From the NCBI RefSeq assembly GCF_964355755.1, contig NC_092680.1, forward strand, positions 19,197,001-19,261,000: a stretch of DNA of 64,000 nucleotides, read 5' to 3'. This DNA is from Antedon mediterranea (taxonomy: Eukaryota; Echinodermata; Crinoidea; Comatulida; Antedonidae). Made by a program: the position numbers and the translations under genes. The notes under the pieces are model-generated. The model was not told where the DNA came from. It saw only the letters and a program-made list of their open reading frames with translations, and made no database searches. Below are positions 16,401-35,800 of the stretch, one piece after another. Every line of letters starts with the position of its first letter. Position 1 is the first letter of the stretch.

Positions 16401-19400
16401 ATTTGAGCAAAAAAACTGTGGACAAAATTATCAAAAAAGCTTTTAATATGTGGTCAGCCGTGACACCATTGACGTTTACGCTCGTGGATAACACTGATGC
16501 AGACATCAGGATAAGTTTTGCAAAGTATAAGCATCAAGACCAATGGGAGTTTGACGGGAAAGGTGGAACGCTTGCGCATGCATTTGGACCAGGTAGTAAT
16601 ACCCATGGTATAAATGGGGACCTAGATTTTGATGATTCTGAAACATTTACGGACAAAGGTTATTCGGGTAAGACATTCTTCTTTTATTTAAAATGTTGGT
16701 GGAATTTGTTTTTTTTTCTTCAAATTTTCTCTGTGTCGAAATCTTGATGAATCTTAAACTTGCCAAAATTCCACGTAAAAATGTATTTATATCAATACAA
16801 ACACTACAATATTTTGGGAAGGTTTCAGTTTACATTTTATAACTATCCGCCATTTTGTTTGTTCGTTATAAAAATGGTTGTTATTGCACCCCAGAATTAC
16901 TGAGAAGAAACAGAAAAGTACACTATCATACTAGTTTGACAAAAAAGTGTGATGTGCCCAATTATGGTAGTGATATGCTTAAGTATGGTAGTGATATGAC
17001 AGCATCATGTCCATATATGGGCACATCACATATTTTTTGGTCACATAAAGTTTGATAGTGTAGATAGAGCATTAATTTCTCAATTTGCCTGTCATTCTTT
17101 ATTTTTCAGGAACCGATCTTTTATTCACTGCTGTTCATGAATTAGGACATTCTCTGGGTTTATCTCATTCTGAGGTTGTAGGTGCCATCATGTATCCCTG
17201 GTACCCTGGTTACATTAAAAACCTTCAACTACATCCAGACGATATTGCTGGTATTCAGGCCATATATGGTAATTCTCATCATTTTATGTATGTTTGCGTT
17301 TATATTATAATTGTGAAAAATACTTTTTTGTTTATGGTTTAATTATTTTATGTCTTTAGGGAATAGTAAAAAATCACTGTCCTATTCGATCGGTGGTAAC
17401 TCCCTACTCGTCTCGATGATAAACTGTTTTTTTTTAAATGCACACTGGTTATTTTAACTCACCGGACCTACGGTTTATAGTCCTTATCCGAGAAGACTTG
17501 TTCCACCACAAGAACTGGAAGTGAGTCGGCCTCGAACACTATGCCATATTGTTGGCTCTGTAGGTACGGTAAACGGCGCCCCTCCCTTAACCACCCAGCC
17601 ATTTGACTCAATAAATTATACAGAATACCAATTATAAGCACTATATTTAAATGAAGTAAACTAATATCTATACATTACGCATTTATTCATTACTGTAAAT
17701 ACATCATCATAAACCTTCTTGTCTCGTGATTTGCCTAGCAAAAAGTAGGACGTTAATTACGTTATGTAAAGCATAAACTGAGAATCGAACGTTGTCAAAA
17801 TGTAATAATATTGTCCAAGAAATTATTAAAATTTTTCCAATAAGACTATAATAATAATGTATATTATATGTGTTGTGTATGACAATGAAAATCTAATAAA
17901 AAGGTAAAATTATGTTGAACCGTTAGCTTATAGAATTAATTAATGAAGAAACAAAAATAGATAATTTCACCGAGAACCATATTTTGACAATGTATTAGGC
18001 ATAGTACATATGATTTCAGAACAATTGCGAGATTTAAAATATCGCCGCGCGCCCTTTCCGTACAGCCGTCGTCGTAAATTGCTATGGCGTTAAGTGTTTG
18101 CACTCTATGGACCGCAGTATTAAGAACATCGATAGATATCGATCTATACTTGCTTTTTATATCAGGTACACCAGAAAACCCCAAAACTGTACCGCCACCC
18201 ACTATGGCTGCTCCTGACTGGACGCCTGCACCAACATGGAGTAGTGAAGACGAGGCGAATTTTCCATGGCCCAATGATCCGCAGTGTAATGTTCCATTCG
18301 GCGCCGCAGCCAATATAAACAATGAAATTTACGGATTTGAGGTAATTTCTAGATTAAAATATTATTAATCTTTTAATCTAATGTGATGTAACTGTTTTAA
18401 TTTTTTACACACCTATGTGCAATTTGATTGTTTACCTTACGGAAATGTGATATTTAAATGGTGATATTTAATGATACTATTGCACGTTTTTAACAATTCA
18501 TAGGCGGGTCTGTATGCTGGCCGTTCGGAACCCAACCTACAACGTATCGGCGGGTACTCCGTCTAAATTGTGTTTCCCACTATCCACTATTGAAATTACC
18601 ACTGTTATTATTATTGTTATTGTGTGAATAGATGTGTTATTTTATGATTTGAATCTATCTATCAACTAATATTGATAAAATTATGTTAAACTGGTTTTTT
18701 TTAAGAGGAATAACTTTTGGCGATACTTTTTGGAAGATGATAAATTCGATTTTATGATGTCTGCTGCTACCAAAGCCATGTATAGAGTCGCTCCAGCTGA
18801 CATAGATGCTGCATATTATTACGACAAAACAAACACTATGCGTTTATTCAAAGGTATTTTTGTCCACATGATTAAACCATGAATGTGATGGTTGGCTAGA
18901 ATGTCGGAAGATGGTGTGGGTCTTCTAGTGAAATTATTAAAATGTATTTTTGTAGAACGATTAATATTTTATATGGTATACACAATGTTATATATGACCG
19001 TGGATTCATCACTGTGTTTTCTTGATTGTTATAAATGTTATAGATGGTTCGTTTTGGGATTTACAAAGAGGTACGAAAATAAACAATCCACAGCTGATCT
19101 CCAACTTGGGAAAGAGAATGCCGCCTAAAGTAGATGCAGCTTTCTATTCCAGTACCGAGAACAAGGCGTACTTATTCCTCGATGACAGTGTATGGCGATA
19201 TGACGAAATGATTAGAAAGGTAGACAACGGATATCCGAAGCCCATATCGGTAGAATTCCCGGGTATAGGTTCCAAGGTCGATATGGCCTTTCGTGGTGAA
19301 CAAGGTAAGTTTTACATTTCCGCACGTTCGTTCATACTTTTATTTATTTTATTTATGTCCTGGACCACGAATAATAGCATGCCGTTGTTGCCTTAATTAA

Positions 19401-19663
19401 TAACAAAACACAGCATTTGTGTCAATTTCTTATTTATTTTTACGATTACATGATGAAGAATGTTAAAAACACGTACCAATACAATGTCAGCATTACAATT
19501 ACGTCATATTGCCATTTGATTATTTTTATACATATATTTTTTTCTAGATTCAGTTTACTTTGTGACAAATCGGGTTTTAAGACAGGTTGATTTGGTCCAC
19601 CGTAGAGTAACGAAAGAGCCTATATTCTTGGCTGAAGCTTTTCTTCCTTGCACACGATCCTAA
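10469..19663 (+). CDS. Matrix metalloproteinase 2 of the cluster, furin-type, with hemopexin domain
   Basis: Eight exons: 10469-10555, 15660-15940, 16381-16667, 17110-17268, 18166-18341, 18706-18853, 19044-19304, 19548-19663; 1515 nt, 504 residues, all phases consistent. Exon 1 gives a signal peptide (MHLCVLLICVLGSSVTVA). The propeptide has the cysteine switch PRCGVPD (Cys 87), and RVKR (104-107) just before the catalytic domain is a furin-type site, so activation in the secretory pathway is likely. The catalytic core has [23 protein letters not shown] (Glu 229) and Met-turn AIMYPWY. A Pro/Thr-rich hinge (about 270-300) leads to a four-bladed hemopexin domain bracketed by QCNVPF and the final FLPCTRS. 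The exon 2 acceptor (TTTTTCTTAAAG) was chosen because it keeps phase 0. The 5 kb first intron is full of repeats, so the exon 1 assignment is less certain than the rest. Confidence 0.88.
11608..13180 (+). mobile_element. LINE relic, plus strand
   Basis: Fragments in order: the endonuclease C-terminal part (DTDIRPSVLLDHQAILLKI, near 11670-11730), the linker (NWFDNDIKQAITEREKL, about 12550), then the start of the reverse transcriptase (LSNAKNNKAPG followed by a stop, then DGIINELLKNG, about 13015-13080). Stops and frameshifts throughout mean it is inactive. A 70-bp tandem repeat sits inside it at 12019-12381. Confidence 0.7.
12019..12381. repeat. Tandem repeat, about 70 bp x 5
   Basis: Five units beginning about 12020, 12091, 12161, 12231 and 12301. 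Each contains TAATTCAYAATCCTTGTTTT, then AGAGTGTRGTCTCCTGTCCT and CGTAGCGTTGGCTCCG. The last unit carries a small internal insertion. Confidence 0.9.
14109..14614. mobile_element. MITE family A copy 1, interrupted by a LINE tail
   Basis: The ends are TAAAGCTTGGTTCCCACTAG and its near reverse complement at 14593-14614. The body has the inverted motifs CAATCACAAGCGAATAAGCC and CGCTTGTGATTGGTCAATTC. The first about 47 bp are duplicated in tandem (starts at 14109 and about 14155). The right half is split at about 14308-14577 by a minus-oriented LINE 3' end with an AAATTC repeat tail. Confidence 0.8.
14308..14577 (-). mobile_element. LINE 3' end nested in a MITE
   Basis: On the minus strand the segment ends AAAGAATATTTGAATTTGAA, that is, a short TTTGAA tandem tail as seen at CR1/L2-type 3' termini. 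No coding sequence is left. Its insertion split the MITE at 14109-14614, so it is the younger of the two. Confidence 0.55.
16918..17070. mobile_element. MITE family B copy 1, MMP2 intron 3
   Basis: Palindromic element with ends near TACACTATCATACTAG and TTTGATAGTGTAGATAGAGC and inner repeats of the form TATGGTAGTGATATG. It ends about 40 bases before the acceptor of the zinc-site exon (17110). Confidence 0.75.
17455..17608 (-). mobile_element. tRNA-derived SINE relic, MMP2 intron 4
   Basis: On the minus strand it starts GTCAAATGGCTGGGTGGTTA (A-box-like), is followed by GTGTTCGAGGCC (B-box-like), and then by a tail containing GGATAAGGACTATAAACCG. This is a tRNA-like head plus a conserved SINE-type body. 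It is diverged. Confidence 0.5.
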
Positions 19664-21967
19664 CAGTGTTGCTAAAGGTTTTTGCACCTTAGCTTGGCTT
19701 CCCACTGTAATTCTGCCAGAGAGCCTGGTTTCATAACGTAGCTGTAATTCGTAGAGTTCCTACACGGCTGATGTGTTCTATTGCTGTGACGATGTTGTCA
19801 AAACTGAGCCAATATTTTCTTTTCGGCAATTCATTTTATTGTGCTGTATTTAGCACTACAAGCTTGTTTGATCTAAAAGTTCATTGTTTGTCTACAAAAC
19901 ATTGGCTTAAGGCGCAAAGTTTACGGCTCACTCTCTGCGGGTGATGATTGTACACTGAAAGAAGAAGCGTTCTAATATAGGCCTAGACATTCGGTTTGTG
20001 TGTTTATGAGGAACCTGCGTCATCAAAACTACGTTATACCTACTCACAGGCTGCACACACTCACACTTTTTGTGCACAATTTCTAGTGTTTATAATAATA
20101 GTAAATGCTTCAGCATTTTTTTTATTTTCAAATTTTAGATTTTTAGGCGTAAGTGTATGTCTTGTTAACAAGTTAATAAATTCTGAATATAATTATAGGA
20201 TATTGCCTCAACATAATGTTCCTTCCAAACGTTAGGCTATATGCATTATTCCATAACTATCAATGCATTACCATAGCTATAATAACAAAATTAAATCAGG
20301 AAAGTTTAGGTTTGGTATTAATAGAAAATTACAACAATTCAATTCCAAAAAAGGTATGACGTATGATGAACATATGAACAACCGGTATTGCCATTTTTAA
20401 AAGTAGAGAAGTGGTTCTATTTTAAAGAAGTGATTTCACATCACATGATAAAAAACGCTAGATCGACTTTTATTACTTAAACCTAACTGTCACAACGAAT
20501 AATGTCTCCGGAATATTCACTTGAGCTCAGGAGCCAGGAGTTTCACAGAGCGATCCCAATAGTCTCCATCGGTTTCCTATTGATTAAACCACATGACGTT
20601 ACTTTTCGCAGATCCTTTTGACTTTTTTTTTGTATTGCATTTATTATTACTGATTGGCATGCAAGTACACCATCTGCAATGTTGAAGCAAGCAATCGCTG
20701 TTAATTCAATCTTTAGTATCGCCATTTATTTTATTTATTATTATTTTCCAATATTTAAAGATATAAATTGCCTTCCTGAAAAAAATAATTGTTTAAGTTT
20801 TGTTATGACCAAAAATTGGATCGAAAAAAAAATCATTTACCTGAAAGTACCTTTATTTAAAGCATAAACATAGTAAAATTGGCTGCCAGTCAATATTTTT
20901 TGTTGAATTTTTAACCATTTACTTTGTCATTTTATAAGTGAAAACATTATTTTTTTAGGTTTTTGGTGAAGTGAATAACTTTATTAAAACTTCAAAATGG
21001 CCTATTCAAAGTCTGATTTAATTGATGTCCTTAATTTTTCATGTTTTTGAGGGACAATAATAGATCTTTAACGAGGGTGATCCATCCAGTCGACGCCTTG
21101 ATCATTAGTAACCTTAACATCACCAGCCACTCATAAATCATAATTTATACAATAATATTGTATTATTTCAATTCAGTATAAAATATAATATAGATTGCGC
21201 ATCATTGTATTATTGTTATAATTACCTTGCTCCAATTATTATTTAATTATCAAGATGAACATTACGAATATTTTAATACCTTTCTTTCGGCTGAAAGAAC
21301 TGTATATTGTATCGCATACAGAAAATGAAATACAAAAGCACAAATAGTTATGCCATGATAACCAGTAAATTATCACATAATGATAAAAATGTATTAATTA
21401 ATTTCTAAAAATATACAATTTTAACGAATAATTTAAAAAAGTTAGCTGAAATAGGAAGAAAACTGTGGAATTTCATGTTTATGAGAAATATTAATCTCTT
21501 ATTATTAGAATTTCCAAGAAATTTGTTTACGTGTTGAGGCGTTCACCAGATCTAGTTTCACGATAATTGACCAAAACACTCTTACCGTCTGTCAATGCCA
21601 TGCACGTGACGAGTGTTTCTACTTGTCATTCTGCTTCGGATGTTATTGTGGTTCGAAAACTAATTTTTCTTTTCAAAGAAATGTTGTCATCAATAACAAC
21701 ATTGACAGTTGCTAGGCGATGGCATCTAGGGAGACAGGATGACCTAAAAAAAGTTTATAAACGTTCAGTCGCGGAGGGCGGTATGCAATGACGTAATCAT
21801 ATTTTGTAAATATCCTTTATTGTGGTCGAAGTGTGGTTTTAAACTTTGTTTTCTTTAATATAGCTAGATGCAATTTTGTCTTGAGGTAAATCCGGGTCCT
21901 GTCGATTGTATTCTATGAAAAACATAGCGTAACAAGTTAACGAACTTAAATGACCTTCAAGCCTTAC

Positions 21968-21977
21968 TATATAAAAG
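21968..21977 (+). promoter_or_regulatory. TATA box of MMP3
   Basis: TATATAAAAG lies 110 bases upstream of the MMP3 start codon, which would place transcription start near 22000 and leave a short 5' UTR. A TGACGTAA (CRE/AP-1-like) site is further upstream at about 21789. TATA boxes with AP-1-like sites are typical of inducible MMP promoters. The function here is inference. Confidence 0.6.
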
Positions 21978-22086
21978 AGCACATTCTGAAAAGGCAAATC
22001 AATGAAGAAATACTTTCAAACGAGTCGATATTAAATTTTACTAGCACGACTTATTTTTCGAAAAGTAAAAAGTAACGTTAAAGAAA

Positions 22087-27585
<5,499 letters not shown>

Positions 27586-28554
27586 AGTATAAGCCTATAA
27601 TCATAGAAGATTGAATCATAGAAGATTGAATTATAGAAGATTGAATCAAAGAAAATGACGGCATGATTTGATTAGGATGAACAAAATGACGACGTGTTTT
27701 ACGACACACAATTTTGCTAACTTTTTATAACTGGATTTTGTAATTTTTTATTTATTTATTCTGAAGTATTTTAATTTATGTTTTGCCTTCATTAGTGCTG
27801 ACACGACACTTTTACTTTACTTTTAATAAATTACTACTTTAAGACAATTCTGTACATAATTTAAATGCAACGACGTTTGTGCTACGTCAAATTTTATTGT
27901 GGTTTAAAATTAATTTATATTTCCGTGTCTTGTTTAAAGTAGTGTTAGTATACTCATGGAGATAATAATAAGTCTTATTTCTCCATGGTATACTATGCTG
28001 TAGTTGCATTTCTACTTCTAACGATATTTGTAAAAAGTAATTAAATTATTTCTATAAAGACTTTCTAAAGACGAGAAAAAAAGTACTGTAATCTAATATA
28101 TTACGGTATAGTTTTCAGAGTAAAATTATTACCAAAAAGATGCATTTTCTAAATTGTTTCCAGTTCTGGAAATTTGTATTGTGTAATACAGTAATGACAA
28201 CATTTTAATAAATCGATTTTATATCATAAAAATGTGTTTTAAGTTGTTATAAGGTTTTGATTTTCTAAGGTCAATACTTAATTTTTACGTCAATACAAGT
28301 GACATTTCGATTTGAAAAAAAAAACAAGGCCATATACATGGCTGCAGTCGCGTGCCTAAATTTGAGTTAGTGTTTACCGACCGACCGACTTATAGTGAGC
28401 TGTAGAGTCGACAAAAAGTATAACTTAACAAATTTAATCATGCTGAGACGTTCTGCAATTACGTAACCACACACAAGCAATTGACCAATCGCTAACGGAA
28501 TGGACCATCCGAAGTGCCGCTTGATATGTCAACACACTGGTGGCGTTGAGCCTA

Positions 28555-28712
28555 CGTCGTTGCGTTACATTACGTCCAACGTAACACAACGTACGTGAGT
28601 TTACCAATCACAAGCGATGGATTATTCGAACCGTTGCTTGTCATTGGTCAACTCGCTTGCGTTGCTTCCTAGACGTCATTACGTTGCGTCTCTAGTGGGA
28701 ACCAATCTTTAA
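28555..28712. mobile_element. MITE family A copy 2, diverged
   Basis: Retains ACCAATCACAAGCGATGG, the inverse CTTGTCATTGGTCAACTCG and the right end CTAGTGGGAACCAATCTTTA. The left TIR is not recognisable. It lies 170 bp from copy 3. Confidence 0.6.
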
Positions 28713-28882
28713 GCATGATGCTCGACGATCAGGATAATGAGTTGGAATATCAGTCTGAAATGAAATCTAAGAAGTGTGTAATAATATTATATATTGCAAT
28801 TATCAGTAACAAATTTAGGTAAAATCAAATATAATGCTTAATACCCAATGTGCCCCTTTCTATGATCACGTAAACACCTCCT

Positions 28883-29067
28883 TAAAGCGTGGTTCCCACT
28901 AGCGTCGCAACACAAGGACGTAACGCAACGCAAGTGAATTGACCAATCACAAGCGATGGCTTATTCGCTTGTGATTGCTAACTGCCTATAACTTCGCTTG
29001 TCATTGGTTAAAACGCTTGCGTTGCGTTTACGTCCTTGCGTTACGTTCTAGTGGGAACAACGCTTTA
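28883..29067. mobile_element. MITE family A copy 3, near complete
   Basis: About 185 bp with ends TTAAAGCGTGGTTCCCACTA and CTAGTGGGAACAACGCTTTA, and the inner palindrome CAATCACAAGCGATGGCTTA / TTCGCTTGTGATTG. No ORF. Confidence 0.85.
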
Positions 29068-32000
29068 TGTGTATATATTTACATTGATGTTTGATTTAAA
29101 GGTAAAACAAACATGATACTTGTATTCTATAATCAAAGAAATAAAAGGGAGTTTGTGTATGTAGAGATATCATATTGGCTTAGTTCAGTAGCAAGGTACT
29201 TTTGACTATAGAATCGGTCATTCGCACCGAAACTAGTGACTGTATCTCTGATTTGTTTATAGACCACTTAGCAAAGTGCTGACAACAGTAATAATTTAAA
29301 CCAATCTTGAAGAATAATTGATTAATCAACTCGAAGCTATTCATCAAAACGTCTAAAATTGTTACAAAATCACCAGTTTGTAATGCTGTTCGTCGGTTGC
29401 TAAAGGGTGTGGAGATAACCTTTTTAACATGTTTGTATTTTGCTACAGGCAGCCAAAAGTACCACTCAACGAAAGATAGGAGTGATATACCGCAATTTCA
29501 TAGTTATCAGTTATACATGTTTAGTTGCTAATATTACGATAAATTATAATGCCAGTAATCTTGCATTTTATTACGTCACATACAGGCCTCTTGTTACGCA
29601 TTGGTAATAAGGTACGGTAGGCCCGAGGCCTACATTCTTAATTTTCGCTGTACCTGCCGATTATATCGGTACCAACGTAATTGGTACTATGTATAGTGTC
29701 AATAATATATACCGGGAAATGGGCGACTCTCTTCCCCTTCTCACTCTCTTCCCTGTCCCCCACTACAGGTGCTACCACTGATCTGATCTATTTTCTTAAT
29801 TGTAAAGTATCTGTTAATAAGGTATACTGTACTGGTTTTACATCTGGCTATTTTCAACGGTTGTTGTATTTATCCAAATCCGGAACAGGTCCCAATTTAT
29901 TTAAAGTGGCACTTAAATAAATATTTGTTTTTCTGGATATCAGTTACGTCAAACCACTGTATCGAGTTTGAACCCATCTAGATACCATTTATATACCATC
30001 ATCAATTCTCCCATGCGTTGTTTTTCACGTATCAGGGTCAGTTTATTCAACACAGATCTAGGCCACAGTGTCGATTACTTCTGTTAACATTTTATTTACA
30101 ATAAGAAAAAATTATAATAAAACTGAAAAACAACAAATTATGAATATTTTTTCTCGTACAAAAGTAATCAAATCAGACACATTTCATCCGATTCATGAAT
30201 TGTCATACAAATATTTCGTGTTTTTGTGTGTAGTATCGTAACAAACCATTATAGCAGCACATCTGCGTAACATGTAAATTAGGTATAATTGAATAATAAC
30301 GTTACGGGTATTCACAGGACCACATGACAAGTAACATGTGATATTACTGCATATAAGGAAGGAAGGCTCCAAATTAGGTACGTGTTTGGTGTTATGCTTT
30401 CTAGGTCTATTAAATACTGAATACTTTTAATAATAATTAACACTGTTCGTTACAAATTAAAGTTTCGCAGCGTAAAAGTGTATAATTAATGCTGTTTAAC
30501 AATATAACAAATGTGTAACAGTCTTGGTGTAAAATGCCGCCAGATGCGATGGTACATAATTTTAATGTCGTATGTTAATCAAATTTGTGACATGAATTTG
30601 TAGTATTATCAGTTCGTTAATTTATATTAAATGATGTCAATGAAATACTCATTCCGTGTATTAAGTACGGTAATTGAGTGCTGGCATTTTGTAGTTAGCT
30701 CACTCACGTATAAACATAGTTTCTACAGCAGGAGTTCTCGCGAATTCTGCAGGTTTTAACTATACCTTCTGTTTGCCCGATTGGTGCCCATCGCGCTGAG
30801 CCTACTATCCCCTGGCCTAACTTCCGTGGCCTAACTTATATTCCGAACAATCAAATACCCATTCTCTCTTTATTTTACTCAGAGGCTCCTCATAATCCAT
30901 GGTCTATTTAATAAGCTTCCAGCATACATAAACCGAATGAAACGAGTAAACTGAATATTTAAAAAAAAGTTAGTTGACAGTTAGCCTAAATATCACATAC
31001 TAATTGATTGTTGTAATTATGGATATTAATGTAATCTTCTTTATTTCAAAATGTAGTCTACCTAACCACCACGTCATCCATTTTAGTAATTATTAATAAT
31101 AATTATTATAATTGTAATCATGGTCATTTTCAAAACTGTTGTTTCATTATATTTTTGTGATTTATATTTAGCATCTAGGCCTATTCGCTGATCTATACTG
31201 TTTTTGTGTAGATATGTTCATACTTTCAGACCTTCATCATTAGCAGTCGCATGATTTCACAGCAGTAATTCGCCTAATAGATTCCCTTTCGGCCGCTTGA
31301 AACTTGATCGGCTAAAGTAGCCTACTTTTTATACACCCTTTACGTGTGTTTAAAAGCGCAAATTAGATTTCAATTTGTATGACAGTTGCTTTTCCTTCAC
31401 TGATACAAAAGCAAGTAGCAATGTTTCCGCCCAGTGGCGTGAATTTAAGACACTGTTTATGTAACTTGTTCATTTCTGGTTTTAGTTTGAAATTCATTAC
31501 TTGACCTTCCTAACGTACTATAATCCAGGTATATCGACTGTGCATAAAAAAATAATAATTTTGCCAAGTATAGTACTGGCTTTCAAGTGTACTACTTTGT
31601 TTTGCTTTTTTTTTTTGCTTTTTTTTTTCCTTTTATTATTTTAGTTTATTACTTGTTTCATAATTTTTAACGTTTCGTCCTAATTTTGGACGTTACAGAA
31701 CATTCTATCGCTTTAAAAAAAATCGATATATTGGTGATGTTACTATTGCTTCAATATAGGGTGAAATAACAAGAGCACGTCCTCTGTTGTTCTCGATTGG
31801 CAAGTATTTCGCTCAGTTTCTGAGTGTATAATTTATTTAACATATTTTTTTTTATTCAGTTCATCAGAAAAACCATAGGCCTACAGAATTAAAACATTGA
31901 TGCGTAGCGCTCGCACAACATAAATAGACCAGTTGTTATTTCTATTTTCGTGGTACAGTATTTGACTAAATTTGACCATTTAACCTACATTCTGAATATA

Positions 32001-32854
32001 GTATTTTCTTACACTTGGCAAATTTTCATTACAGTTTAACGTGAAAACAATACAAAACTTAAGATGTCAGTTGATGACCTACATTTATACGGCGGTCCTA
32101 CACTAGTAATGGATTTCGTTCAAAAAAAGTCTTGATTTGAGTCACAATGTAGATCACTGATAACTTCAATTGCGCATGCGCGAAAAATATGTTGATATGC
32201 ATGCTGCACTGAGACCGAAGATGTGGGCCTAACAATTCATCTTCGGAATTGGAAGTGTATTTGAGATAAAGATGTATGACCCTCCAATACTTTAAATGGT
32301 GCCATCTTCTCAATAAAAGTTCAATAGTCATAGAAAAAGTATTCGTCAAGGATTTTTAGCACGGACAAAATTAACTTGGCTTCAGTTCATCAAGTGTAAT
32401 GTTAGCGTACACCAGAGTTTCACCAGCGTAGTTCCTAGTAAATCATCTTTAGTAAATCGTTCTTGGTATTCGTTGATTTGACGTGATAGAACTGTCATTC
32501 GTAATATCTTTTTATTGGTATTCGACGGGGGACAGATAGCCTGTCATCTGCTTAAAATAAAAAGGGAAGTTTTTATAGACAGTAAATTATGCATTTAAAA
32601 GCTTTTTAGAATACTTGGATGAATTTTTAAGGTGGAAGGTAATTTTTATTATGTTATATTCAGGAAAGATGCCGTCAAAACTTGTTAAATCACATATTCG
32701 AGAATGTAAATAGGCAGCAGCGGGGTAACGGAAACCAACAACTAACTAAAAATACACAATAAAATACATTTTAAAAGGAAAGGATAAAATTAACACGAAT
32801 TGAGTAAGTTGAAATTGCTTGTGCTGTTAAAAGTACAGATCGCTTTATAGGGAC
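29068..32854. other. Intergenic, no gene seen
   Basis: 3.8 kb of AT-rich sequence upstream of the bHLH gene. I see no exon, RNA gene or clear transposon. Two small open frames (29681-29920 plus, 32098-32349 minus) match no family I know and have no supporting signals. The stretch may hold regulatory elements of the bHLH gene, which only cross-species comparison could show. Confidence 0.5.
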
Positions 32855-35800
32855 ATGCTACCTCGGACATCCCAAGCTACGGAACCAACGCACGACTTGC
32901 CTTCAATATCGTCGACTAATTACGATGATATTGATAGAGATCGACAGAACAACAATGTTTTAGATGCGGGAATTAAACAGAAGAAAGGTGCTAAACGTAT
33001 GGGCCCCAGACCTCCGATCAAACCAGTACAGCGCATGGCAGCCAACGCACGTGAGAGGGCAAGGATGCGAGTGCTCAGTCAGGCATTTTCTATGTTAAAA
33101 ACCACCTTGCCCTGGGTACCAGCCGATACAAAACTTTCAAAGTTAGATACACTTCGCTTAGCATCTAGTTACATTGCACATTTACAAAGTGTGCTAGATG
33201 ACGAGGACCAACCGGATTCAATGGGAACTCATCCGATAAATCTTGTAAGTATATTTGATTTGTTTTATCGTATGATACGTGTATATATCCATTGTTTGGT
33301 TACTCGTTTTTTAAAAGAATATTTTTAGGTACAGTATTGTTTAAAATGTAGTTGTGCACGTATGTTATGTATTGGTTAGGTATCGTTCCTGATTCATACC
33401 GGTACGCTGTATCAATATCGTTATCAGTATCGTTATCGGTGTCATTCGAATTGCTTATAGTGTCTATTGTTTTTTTTATTTCCATCGTCCGCGTTTTTTT
33501 TATCTAACTTCTTTTCATCCCATATTCAGCAAAAAAAATACAATAAATGGTTTTATTCTATATTTTAAAACGTTGTTTCTTATCATAAGATAAGATAAAG
33601 AAATGTTATTGCAATCTATACAATAAAAATATATGAATGAAGTTGAACAAAATTCACATTGAAATTAGTACGAAATCATTCTATGATACATAAACAACAT
33701 GAACCTTCAATTTGTTATGTTTTTCTTAGGAGATAATTTGAAAGAAGTAAAATAAACTCAGTTAAGAATAGTCTGTACACAGGAGTGCATGCACCGGTTT
33801 GGATACTAATTTCAGAATTTACAACCGAATCAAACATGACCGTCGAATGCTGTTTATTTAGACAGGCTTCATAAAATGATAGTCTTCGTGTAGGCTGCCG
33901 CGTAACTTACACTAAAAGATAAAATGTAAAACTTACAGCGCAGGCGCAAAGACGTAATGTGACCAATCACAAGCGTCCATCGGCTCAGCATTTTGAATAC
34001 GTCATTAAATTAATTATGTGCGCGCTGTGTCCGTACGTCACTTTTTGTGTGTCCTAGTAACTTAACCAAGGTGAAGTTTCGATATTATTTTTGTGAGATT
34101 GTCTGTTTTAAAAACTTGTTTAAAACATTATAGACAATGATTTATACAAAATAAAATGTCATTTCTATTAACATAAAATATCAATCAAACCAAAAAATCA
34201 ACTATTGATTTATTAAACCGTACACAATCAAAACAACGTGTTTTATTCTTGGTAGTTTGTAGTACAAATCTATACCGTAAGTCGCTAATTATAACAAGCC
34301 TAAATAATAATTTGGGTGTAATTTCTTTTCGTTTTTATAAAGGATAGGCCCTATACTACGATTTTCTGGTGATTTCAATATTCATAGCTAACTGTAACCA
34401 AACTTCTGTGTGGCCTACATTTGAGAGTAGTTGTTACTCACAGTTATTAACGTGTTCAAATCCCCGTTTACGACTGTTACATAAACGTCCATTACGCGAT
34501 GTCTATAATTTAACGACTTCTTTTCATGCTAACAAAAAACTAGGGAGAAAAACAAATCAAAGGTCATTGTAAGTGTCGTCCGATAATATTGACATTACAA
34601 CGAATAATTTCCTTTTTAAAATTAGCAAAATGGATATATGTTGTACCGGATACAACCAAGCTGCAATATCAACAGTTTACTAAGCATATTGAATCATGGT
34701 TAAAGAATAAAACACTGTTGTGTATAAACACTGCTCTGAATTTATCCGGCACCCAGATTTATGCCTATTGTCTGTTAAAAGCTATGCGTTCTCCTAGCTA
34801 CCGGATTCCGGTCCGACGTGAAAAATACGTTTAAACAGGGAAAATGTAATTTCACTCTACCCTGATTCAAGTAGCAACAGGACCTGCCAATGTACTTTTT
34901 TATCCGCAATACTCATCGGTACAACCTTTGACTACAGTCACCAACTTTCTTGTTTATTATTGGTTAATGGCTTAGCCGGTGGCGAACAATTAACAAATCT
35001 ACCGTAAATAATTTGCAAGATTATGCCGCTCTAAATCCGGGTCACTTGACTTCTCATCTCAACTATTTATAATAAAAACTATCAATGCAATATCAATGTT
35101 CTTGCTAGTTGTGAAGTTAATTCTATTTGAATTGAGCAAGCCTCATTATTTGAAATATTGCACGTCAGAGCATGTTAAATAAAACATGACATTTATAATG
35201 TTGTAACGACATAGTGTTTGTATACGGGCCTTTTTCTGTAGCGAAAAATGTTGACACAGTAGTACTTACCGTATTTAATCTACAATGTTTAGAACTTTTA
35301 AATCAGAGCTCACAGAATAAAAAAATGTGTTAATTAAAATAAAATGTTTAAATGTCAATTGACTCCAACCTTCTCATTTATACTATTAATTCTCTCTATC
35401 AATTAGGAAATTAATTTCTACCAGCTAATACTTTTGTTTCGACATCACCAATTCGGACACAGATAAACTTTGATTTCGTTCTTTTCAGGAAAGTTACATG
35501 ATCGCAGTTGAAAACTTAACTAACTTTTCTTGTACGGAATAAATGTTCTCGCGTACGGAAAAATTAATCTCAGAGGCCGACTGTGTTCCCTCAGTTTTAA
35601 TCCTATAGCTATATAATCCTTTACTCTGTATTTGTTTAAATAATAACATTCAAAATGATGGAACTCGATATCGGAAAATATTACGTTTTTGCAGAAAAGC
35701 ACATCTTCAATCATTTGTATGATTTTGATTTAGTCATGGAAACAGCGATACAAGAATCCCAGGCCTAGTTAACTCATAATTTTTTTGTTTTTGATATAAT

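Larger units (their letters stand above)
14826..21073. repeat. Two members of a TIR repeat with ends TTAAAGATSTATTGTCCCTC
   Basis: One member starts at about 14829 (TTAAAGATGTATTGTCCCTC) and runs to about 15130. The other ends at about 21073 (the reverse complement, GAGGGACAATAATAGATC) and starts near 20740. They share internal segments such as GAAAACATTATTTTTT and CAAAGTCTGATTT. A third partial relative is at about 51355-51450. The coordinates given span both members, not one element. Confidence 0.5.

Noticed and set aside
34369..34834. Two small open frames in the TCF21 intron
   Set aside because: No domain, no conserved motifs, inside a 2.7 kb intron with phase-compatible flanking exons.
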